Shown here: positions 57,651 to 64,000 of the stretch, one piece after another | Layout of the letters: every line of letters begins with the position of its first letter | How positions within the stretch are numbered: position 1 is the first letter of the stretch | Assembly (NCBI GenBank): GCA_902596325.1 | Contig: CACJTN010000004.1 | Coordinates: forward strand, 1 to 64,000 | Origin: an uncultured Pelagibacteraceae bacterium | GTDB lineage: Bacteria; Pseudomonadota; Alphaproteobacteria; Pelagibacterales; Pelagibacteraceae | DNA: 64,000 bases | Direction: 5' to 3' | Made by a program: the position numbers and the translations under genes | Notes under the pieces: model-generated | Seen by the model: the letters and a program-made list of their open reading frames with translations, nothing else | The model's database searches: none | What the model was told of the DNA's origin: nothing

Positions 57651-59432
57651 TTGAATAAATATCGCACTCATAATTGTGGAGAGTTGACCTCAAAAAACAA
57701 AAATACAGAGGTATCATTATCTGGGTGGATAAATAAAAAGCGTGATCACGGAAATTTGTTATTTATAGATTTAAGAGACAACTATGGAATAACTCAATGT
57801 GTAGTAGAGAAAAATAATAAAAATTTTTCTGAACTAGAAAAATTACAATTAGAAAGTGTCATAAAAGTTGAAGGTAAAGTCGTTGAAAGATCAAAAGAAA
57901 CGATAAATCCAGAAATTAAAACTGGGGAAATTGAGATATATTTAAAAACATATTCACTTTTGGGCGAATGTAAAGAGTTACCAATGCCTGTTTTTAGTGA
58001 TCAAGAATATTCTGAAGAAATAAGGTTGAAATACCGTTTTTTAGATTTAAGAAGAAAAAAAATTCATGAGAATATTATTTTAAGGTCTAAAGTAATCTCA
58101 TTTATAAGAAATAAAATGATTAGTTTAGGTTTTCTTGAATATCAAACTCCAATTTTAACCTCTTCAAGCCCAGAGGGAGCAAGAGATTTTCTTGTTCCAA
58201 GTAGATTAAATCCTGGTAAATTTTATGCCTTACCTCAGGCACCACAGCAATTTAAACAATTAATAATGGTGTCAGGTTTTGATAAATATTTTCAGATTGC
58301 ACCATGTTTTAGAGATGAGGATTCAAGAGCAGACAGAAGTCCAGGAGAGTTTTATCAACTTGATATTGAGATGTCATTTGTAGAACAAGATGAAATCTTC
58401 AAAATAATTGAGGATTTAATGACTGATGTTTTTAAAACCTTCTCAAAAAATGAAATATTATTTAAGAAATTTCCACAGATTCCGTTTAGTGAGGCAATGT
58501 TAAAGTATGGTACGGATAAACCTGATTTAAGAAATCCATTAATAATTAAAGATGTCACTAAAATTTTTACTAGAGAAGATGTAAAATTCGAAATTTTTAA
58601 GAAATTAGTATCCAAAGGAAACGTTGTAAGATGTATAGTTACTAAAAATACAATAAATAAACCTAGAAGTTTTTTTGATAGTATTGATAAATGGGCCAAA
58701 AATGAGGGCTCATCTGGTCTTGCTTATTTTTCAATTTTTAAAGAGGAAAAAATTAGTGCAAAGGGACCAGTTGGGAAATTTTTTACTGAGGAAGCTTTAA
58801 TGGAAATAATGCAAATTACTGATGCTAAGGTAGGAGATAGTATATTTTTCTCTTGTAGTAGTAAAACAGATGTTGAAAAACTACTTTCAATTGCTAGAGA
58901 CAAAATAGCAAAAGACTTAAATATAATTAATCAAGATAGTTTTGCTTTTTGTTGGATCGTTGATTATCCAATGTTTGAATTGGATGAAAAAACAAAGCAA
59001 ATTAAGTTTAGCCACAACCCTTTTTCGATGCCACAAGGAAAAATTGAAGATCTTGACTTTAAGGATCCATTAAATATTAAGGCTTTTCAATATGATATAG
59101 TTTGTAACGGTATAGAGCTTTCATCTGGAGCAATTAGGAATCATATTCCAAGTTTAATGTATAAGCTTTTTTCTATCGCAGGTTACAATAAATCAGATGT
59201 AGATGAAAAATTTAGTGGCATGATAAATGCCTTAAGTTTTGGTGCTCCTCCACATGGTGGAATTGCGCCAGGTATTGATAGAATTATAATGCTATTAGCT
59301 AATGAGAAAAATATTAGAGAAGTAACAATGTTCCCTATGAATCAAAATGCTCAAGATTTAATGATGAACGCACCATCAGATATATCAGAGTCACAGCTGG
59401 ACGAGTTGAGATTAAAAATAATTAAAAAGTAA
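57651..59432 (+). CDS. aspS: aspartyl-tRNA synthetase (TTG start likely)
   Basis: YRTHNCGELTSKNKNTEVSLSGWINKKRDHGNLLFIDLRDNYGITQCVV, FLDLRRKKIHENIILRSKVI, SPEGARDFLVPSRLNPGKFYALPQAPQQFKQLIMVSGFDKYFQIAPCFRDEDSRADRSPGEFYQLDIEMSF. Confidence 0.97.
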   Translation: MNKYRTHNCGELTSKNKNTEVSLSGWINKKRDHGNLLFIDLRDNYGITQCVVEKNNKNFSELEKLQLESVIKVEGKVVERSKETINPEIKTGEIEIYLKTYSLLGECKELPMPVFSDQEYSEEIRLKYRFLDLRRKKIHENIILRSKVISFIRNKMISLGFLEYQTPILTSSSPEGARDFLVPSRLNPGKFYALPQAPQQFKQLIMVSGFDKYFQIAPCFRDEDSRADRSPGEFYQLDIEMSFVEQDEIFKIIEDLMTDVFKTFSKNEILFKKFPQIPFSEAMLKYGTDKPDLRNPLIIKDVTKIFTREDVKFEIFKKLVSKGNVVRCIVTKNTINKPRSFFDSIDKWAKNEGSSGLAYFSIFKEEKISAKGPVGKFFTEEALMEIMQITDAKVGDSIFFSCSSKTDVEKLLSIARDKIAKDLNIINQDSFAFCWIVDYPMFELDEKTKQIKFSHNPFSMPQGKIEDLDFKDPLNIKAFQYDIVCNGIELSSGAIRNHIPSLMYKLFSIAGYNKSDVDEKFSGMINALSFGAPPHGGIAPGIDRIIMLLANEKNIREVTMFPMNQNAQDLMMNAPSDISESQLDELRLKIIKK

Positions 59433-59438
59433 TTTTTT

Positions 59439-60281
59439 TTATTTTTTACCTTTTAAATTTAATTTTATGTCAGATAAATCTACAAGTTTTTTTTTGTAGT
59501 TATTTCTAACAAAGCCTTTGCTTGTAATATCTTTAACTATTTTTAATATTTGTTGCTGATCCTCATTCTCATCTAGATTATTTTTTTCATTATTTTTATC
59601 AACATTTGTAACAGCAATTGAAGGAGTATGAGCTAAATCCTCACGATTTAAATATGAAATTGCTAATTCCCTGAAAATATAATCCAATATTGAACTAGCG
59701 CTTAAAATCCTGTCATTACCGTAAACTTTTCCAGAAGGCTCAAATTTTGTATCAACGTAAGCATTAACGTACTCGTCAAGTGGAACTCCATACTGTAAAC
59801 CTAAAGATATAGCTATCGCAAAATTGTTCATTAATGCTTTAACAAGTTCGCCCTCCTTACTTGTATCAATAAATATTTCACCAATTTTACCATCTTCATA
59901 CTCACCAGTGTGTAAATATACCTTATGATTATCTATACTTGCTTTTTGTATATATCCTTTACGTCTATCTGGCATGCTAAACCTTTTGCTTATCCCATCT
60001 GATACTTTACTAATAAGATTTTGTTTATTAAAATTATGTTTACTACTCGATTGAGTGTTCGAATTGTTATTTATTTCAACTTTTTTTTGGACTAATTCGT
60101 TATTTTTATCAATATTTTCTAGATTTTTTGTCTTTCTATTATCTAATTTAACATCTAATACTTCAAATTTTCCATCTTCTCTTTGGTCAAGATTTTCTAA
60201 CTCTTTTTCACTTAAATTATCAATATAATGCTTTACTTTGAAGCTGCAGGTATAATAACTTTCAACTAAATATTTTGCCAT
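59439..60281 (-). CDS. stand-alone protein resembling the C-terminal (TSCPD-region) domain of adenosylcobalamin-dependent ribonucleotide reductase
   Basis: LPDRRKG-like [109 protein letters not shown]. No catalytic RNR core in the ORF. Confidence 0.8.
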   Translation of the reverse strand: MAKYLVESYYTCSFKVKHYIDNLSEKELENLDQREDGKFEVLDVKLDNRKTKNLENIDKNNELVQKKVEINNNSNTQSSSKHNFNKQNLISKVSDGISKRFSMPDRRKGYIQKASIDNHKVYLHTGEYEDGKIGEIFIDTSKEGELVKALMNNFAIAISLGLQYGVPLDEYVNAYVDTKFEPSGKVYGNDRILSASSILDYIFRELAISYLNREDLAHTPSIAVTNVDKNNEKNNLDENEDQQQILKIVKDITSKGFVRNNYKKKLVDLSDIKLNLKGKK

Positions 60282-60385
60282 TTTATTTCCTTTTTAAAAT
60301 TGTATTTTGAATCGAGTAAAATATATATATACAAAAATGATATTTAGTCTATTTGTATTTATACAATTTAAAATTGAAAAAAAAA

Positions 60386-60745
60386 ATGTTGAATATATTT
60401 AAAGAAATTTTTATTTGGTGGAATCGCCAAACTCTTGGTACAAGAATCAACACTTTAATTTTTGGTAAACTAGTTGGAACAGATCAACTAGGAAATAAAT
60501 ATTACACAGATAAAAATGGGAGAAGGTGGGTAATATATAAAAAAGAAACAGATGCTTCAAACATTCCACAAGAGTGGTATTCTTGGATGCATTTTACAAA
60601 AAATCAAATCGAGAAAGTAAACAAATTTAGCAAATACGATTGGCAAAAAGAACATAAGCCAAATGTGACAGGTACTGATAAAGCATATCATCCAGAAAAC
60701 AACAAAAATGCAACTAAAAAAAAATACAATACTTGGAAAAACTAA
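60386..60745 (+). CDS. NADH:ubiquinone oxidoreductase subunit NDUFA12 (B17.2) family
   Basis: ATG at 60386: IWWNRQTLGTRINTLIFGKLVGTDQLGNKYYTDKNGRRWVIYKKETDASNIPQEWYSWMHFT...DWQKEHKPNVTGTDKAYHPENN. Confidence 0.93.
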   Translation: MLNIFKEIFIWWNRQTLGTRINTLIFGKLVGTDQLGNKYYTDKNGRRWVIYKKETDASNIPQEWYSWMHFTKNQIEKVNKFSKYDWQKEHKPNVTGTDKAYHPENNKNATKKKYNTWKN

Positions 60746-61112
60746 ATTTTTTTTGTTCTATTTTTTTTTATTTTTTTTTCTCCAAACAACATCATACTCC
60801 AACAAATCTTTATTTGGTAAATTTGTAGAGATAAAAATTTTGGACAAGGTAAATTCAAAAAACTCTACATTAGTCCTGAAAATTGGTGAGGAACAAAAAT
60901 TTAAAAACTTAAGTATTAAAGCTTTAAAATGCAAAAATTCAGAATTTGATGATAATCCAGAAATAACAGCATATTTACAAGTTAAAGATAATAATATTAA
61001 GAATAAAGATAAAGTTTTTACTTTTAATGGATGGACGTTTGCATCTAGTCCAACTTTAAACCCATTTGATCATCCGATATACGATATTTGGTTAAAAAAA
61101 TGTTTTAATTAA
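60708..61112 (+). CDS. DUF2155 family protein
   Basis: LDKVNSKNSTLVLKIGEEQKFKNLSIKALKCKNSEFDDNPEITAYLQV...FNGWTFASSPTLNPFDHPIYDIWLKKC; follows NDUFA12. Confidence 0.85.
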   Translation: MQLKKNTILGKTKFFLFYFFLFFFLQTTSYSNKSLFGKFVEIKILDKVNSKNSTLVLKIGEEQKFKNLSIKALKCKNSEFDDNPEITAYLQVKDNNIKNKDKVFTFNGWTFASSPTLNPFDHPIYDIWLKKCFN

Positions 61113-62446
61113 AGAATTTTTTCATTATCCAACCAATTCACATTAAAGTCAGAGTTTATAAATTTTTTATGGTTTAATAACTTTTTATGCAGATCTATAG
61201 TAGTAGTAATTCCATCAATAACAAATTCATCTAAAGATCTTTTGGTCCTTTGTATAGCCTCATATCTATCTCTACCATGACAGATTAGTTTGCAAATCAT
61301 ACTATCGTAGTATGGCGTTACCTTATAACCTTGATATATTGAACTATCTACCCGAGTTCTAAATCCTGATGGTTGATGACACATGGTTATTGTCCCTGGA
61401 GATGGTTGAAAGTTCTTACTCGCATCCTCTGCATTTATTCTACATTCGATTGCATGTCCTCTTGGCATTATATCACTTTGTTTTAATGATGTTTCTCCAT
61501 AAAAAGCTATCCTAATTTGCTCCTTAATAATATCTATTCCAGTCACAACTTCTGTTACAGGGTGTTCTACTTGAACTCTTGTATTCATTTCTAGAAAAAA
61601 GTATTTTCCATCTTCATATATAAATTCAACTGTCCCAGCTCCCTCATAACCAATTTTTTCAACCATTTTTACTGTTTTTTCTAATAAATCTTGTCTAACT
61701 TTCTCTGACAAGACTGGACTAGGAGTTTCTTCAATTAATTTCTGATGTCTTCTTTGAACAGAGCAGTCCCTTTCGTAAAGATGAACAGTTCTATTTTTGC
61801 CTGATAATATTTGAACCTCAATATGTCTCGGGTTTTGAAAGAATTTTTCGATATAAACTTCGTCATTAGCAAAGTATTTTTTCGCTTCTAATTTTGCATT
61901 TTTAAATTGTTGCTCAAACTCATTTTCATTATTAACTATCTTCATACCTCTACCGCCTCCGCCACCAGCAGCTTTTATCAATACTGGGAAACCAATATTT
62001 TTACATAATTTCTTTGCCTCGTTAACATCTGAAATTCCACCATCCGATCCTTCAATAATTGGTAAACCATGTTGTTTGGCGATTTTTTTTGCCTCAATTT
62101 TATCACCCATCATTTTTATTAATTTTGATGATGGGCCTACGAACTTGATATCATATTCTTCAAGAATTTTTACAAATTTGTAATTTTCAGACAAAAAACC
62201 ATAACCAGGATGCACCGCATCAGAATTAGTAAGTTCTACTGCAGACAAAATAGCGGGGATATTTAAATAACTATTTACAGGTTTATGCGATCCTATGCAT
62301 ATACTTTCATCAGCAAGTTTGACATGCATACTGTCTTTGTCTACATCAGAGTGGATCGCTACTGTCGATATACCCCACTCCTTACAAGCTCTAATTACTC
62401 TGACAGCTATTTCACCTCTATTAGCAATTAAAATTTTTTTAAACAT
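61109..62446 (-). CDS. accC: acetyl-CoA carboxylase biotin carboxylase subunit
   Basis: MFKKILIANRGEIAVRVIRACKEWGISTVAIHSDVDKDSMHVKLADESICIG, AAGGGGGRGMKIV, FLEMNTRVQVEHPVTE. Confidence 0.97.
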   Translation of the reverse strand: MFKKILIANRGEIAVRVIRACKEWGISTVAIHSDVDKDSMHVKLADESICIGSHKPVNSYLNIPAILSAVELTNSDAVHPGYGFLSENYKFVKILEEYDIKFVGPSSKLIKMMGDKIEAKKIAKQHGLPIIEGSDGGISDVNEAKKLCKNIGFPVLIKAAGGGGGRGMKIVNNENEFEQQFKNAKLEAKKYFANDEVYIEKFFQNPRHIEVQILSGKNRTVHLYERDCSVQRRHQKLIEETPSPVLSEKVRQDLLEKTVKMVEKIGYEGAGTVEFIYEDGKYFFLEMNTRVQVEHPVTEVVTGIDIIKEQIRIAFYGETSLKQSDIMPRGHAIECRINAEDASKNFQPSPGTITMCHQPSGFRTRVDSSIYQGYKVTPYYDSMICKLICHGRDRYEAIQRTKRSLDEFVIDGITTTIDLHKKLLNHKKFINSDFNVNWLDNEKIL

Positions 62447-62811
62447 TATTCTAGAATTATTAAATTTTGACCAAATTCTACTGGCGCTCCATCCTCAACA
62501 CAAATTTTTTTTACTACCCCCTCTGACGGGGATGGTATGTGATTCATAGTTTTCATTGCCTCTACTATCATAACAGTTTCACCCTTTTTAATTTTTTTTC
62601 CTTCAGTAACAAAAGTTTTTGCACCCGGCTCTGGTGCTAAATAAGCAGTACCAACTATTGGACTTTTAACTACCACATTGTCTAATGACACAAAATCTTC
62701 TTTAACTTCTTGTATCTCATCTGAAACATTTAAATTTTGTCCTTGAATTGACTTTTTTAACTCCTCTAGAGTTTGTATTAGTTTCAGTATAATTTTTTTA
62801 TCAATTTCCAT
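62446..62811 (-). CDS. accB: acetyl-CoA carboxylase biotin carboxyl carrier protein
   Basis: VVKSPIVGTAYLAPEPGAKTFVTEGKKIKKGETVMIVEAMKTMNHIPSPSEGVVKKICVEDGAPVEFGQNLIILE. Confidence 0.95.
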   Translation of the reverse strand: MEIDKKIILKLIQTLEELKKSIQGQNLNVSDEIQEVKEDFVSLDNVVVKSPIVGTAYLAPEPGAKTFVTEGKKIKKGETVMIVEAMKTMNHIPSPSEGVVKKICVEDGAPVEFGQNLIILE

Positions 62812-63247
62812 TTTTCATTAAAGATTGCAATGCCTTTATGGCCAAAATATAACATTCTGCTCCTAAACCAAAAATTCCACCAGTTACAACTCCACTTAAT
62901 AAAGATTTCCGTCTAAATTCTTCTCTTTTGTAAATATTTGATATGTGCACCTCTATTATAGGTATTTTTAATATTTCTAATGCATCCCTTATCGAAACAG
63001 ATGTATGAGTAAACCCTGCAGCATTAATAATAACTCCGTGAAATTCATTTCTTACTTGTTGGATTTTATTTACAATTTCACCCTCAATATTTGACTGAAA
63101 AAACTCTATTTTGTCATTAAATTCTTCAGATAATTTAACACACTCATTTTCAATATCGTTAAGAGTATTTTTGCCATATTGGGATTGTTCTCTCTCCCCT
63201 AATAGATTAAGATTTGGACCATTTATAATTAGAATTTTTTTATTCAC
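62801..63247 (-). CDS. aroQ: type II 3-dehydroquinate dehydratase (GTG start)
   Basis: KKILIINGPNLNLLGEREQSQYGKNTLNDIE, FFQSNIEGEIVNKIQ, GVIINAAGFTHTSVSIRDAL, PIIEVHISNIYKREEFRRKS. Confidence 0.95.
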   Translation of the reverse strand: MNKKILIINGPNLNLLGEREQSQYGKNTLNDIENECVKLSEEFNDKIEFFQSNIEGEIVNKIQQVRNEFHGVIINAAGFTHTSVSIRDALEILKIPIIEVHISNIYKREEFRRKSLLSGVVTGGIFGLGAECYILAIKALQSLMKNGN

Positions 63248-63263
63248 GGATGACTTATATTAT

Positions 63264-63482
63264 ATGATAAAAAAAAATAAAATAAAAATTAAAGTAAATG
63301 GTAAAAATTATCTTGTAAATAATAACTTCTCTTTAAATGAACTTATTAATAAGTTAGATATTCCGAAGAAAATGGTTGCAATAGAATTAAATAAAAAAAT
63401 TGTAGACAAAAAAAAGCTTAAAAAAATAATACTTAAACAAAAAGATTGTCTTGAAATAGTACACTTCATTGGCGGTGGTTGA
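63264..63482 (+). CDS. thiS: sulfur carrier protein ThiS
   Basis: ATG at 63264: MIKKNKIKIKVNGKNYLVNNNFSLNELINKLDIPKKMVAIELNKKIVDKKKLKKIILKQKDCLEIVHFIGGG*, with C-terminal GGG and an adjacent thiG. Confidence 0.9.
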   Translation: MIKKNKIKIKVNGKNYLVNNNFSLNELINKLDIPKKMVAIELNKKIVDKKKLKKIILKQKDCLEIVHFIGGG

Positions 63483-63485
63483 AAT

Positions 63486-64000
63486 ATGAGTAAAGACAAA
63501 CTTATTATTGCTAATAAAGGATATAAATCTCGCCTCATAGTTGGAACTGGTAAATATAAAAATTTTTTAGAATGTTCTAAGTCAGTGAATCTTTCGGGTG
63601 CGGAAATAATTACTGTTGCTGTAAGAAGAGTAAATATATCTGACAAGTCAAAACCAATCTTGATGGATTATATTGACCCGAAAAAAATTACTTATCTACC
63701 AAATACTGCAGGTTGTTTTACGTCAGATGAAGCTTTAAGGACCCTTAGACTGGCTAGAGAAATAGGTGGTTGGAAATTAGTGAAATTAGAAGTTTTAGGT
63801 GATAAAAAAAATTTATTTCCTGACATGATAGAAACTCTTAAATCAACTGAGATTTTGGTTAAAGAGGGTTTTAAAGTGATGGTTTATTGTAATGATGATC
63901 CACTTATGGCCAAAAGGTTAGAAAATGTGGGTGCATCAGCAATAATGCCTCTAGCCTCACCCATCGGATCAGGTTTAGGAATTTTAAATAAAGTTAATTT
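63486..64000 (+). CDS. thiG: thiazole synthase ThiG, 3' truncated by window edge
   Basis: Manual translation: [51 protein letters not shown]...; open to the window end. Confidence 0.92.
   Translation, partial: MSKDKLIIANKGYKSRLIVGTGKYKNFLECSKSVNLSGAEIITVAVRRVNISDKSKPILMDYIDPKKITYLPNTAGCFTSDEALRTLRLAREIGGWKLVKLEVLGDKKNLFPDMIETLKSTEILVKEGFKVMVYCNDDPLMAKRLENVGASAIMPLASPIGSGLGILNKVN

Noticed and set aside
60300-60345. Possible promoter TTGAAT...TATACA upstream of NDUFA12
   Set aside because: AT-rich background makes -35/-10 matches unreliable without TSS data; not reported as a feature.
1-64000. CRISPR array, prophage, IS element, integron
   Set aside because: No regularly spaced repeats, transposase/integrase/phage proteins or flanking terminal repeats seen on reading; the window is core-genome-like.

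Overview
The window is a dense, very AT-rich alphaproteobacterial chromosome segment. Gene content, small intergenic gaps, and the tandem glycine riboswitch before gcvT look like SAR11/Pelagibacterales; this is inferred from recognised proteins, not from a search. About 65 genes are recognisable. They include rlmE (partial), guaB, guaA (split by a frameshift), panB, pxpA/pxpBC, gcvT-gcvH-gcvP, a flavoprotein/DUF1365/CFA-synthase-like lipid cluster, TspO, msrA, NAD-formate dehydrogenase, a complete branched-chain-type ABC transporter, an arginine:glycine amidinotransferase with a threonine aldolase, purF-cvpA, dnaB-rplI-rpsR-rpsF, fabD-fabG-acpP-gmk, ksgA-pdxA-surA-lptD-lptG-lptF, pepA-ndk, purN-purM, hda-like-aspS, a free-standing NrdJ C-terminal-like protein, NDUFA12, accC-accB-aroQ and thiS-thiG (partial). 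I saw no CRISPR array, prophage, IS element, rRNA or tRNA. The most interesting signals are: (1) a perfect 14-bp inverted repeat that extends P1 of the second glycine aptamer to the A of the gcvT start codon; (2) very compact divergent promoters sharing an AT-rich symmetric TGATA-N4-TATCA element, plus one divergent pair whose start codons overlap; (3) a CBS-less IMP dehydrogenase; (4) a frameshift in guaA at an A6 run; (5) a possible furan/methylated fatty acid cluster; (6) a stand-alone NrdJ C-terminal-domain protein; (7) two unlisted small membrane ORFs of 28 and 56 aa; (8) a strong hairpin between a substrate-binding protein gene and its ABC partners.
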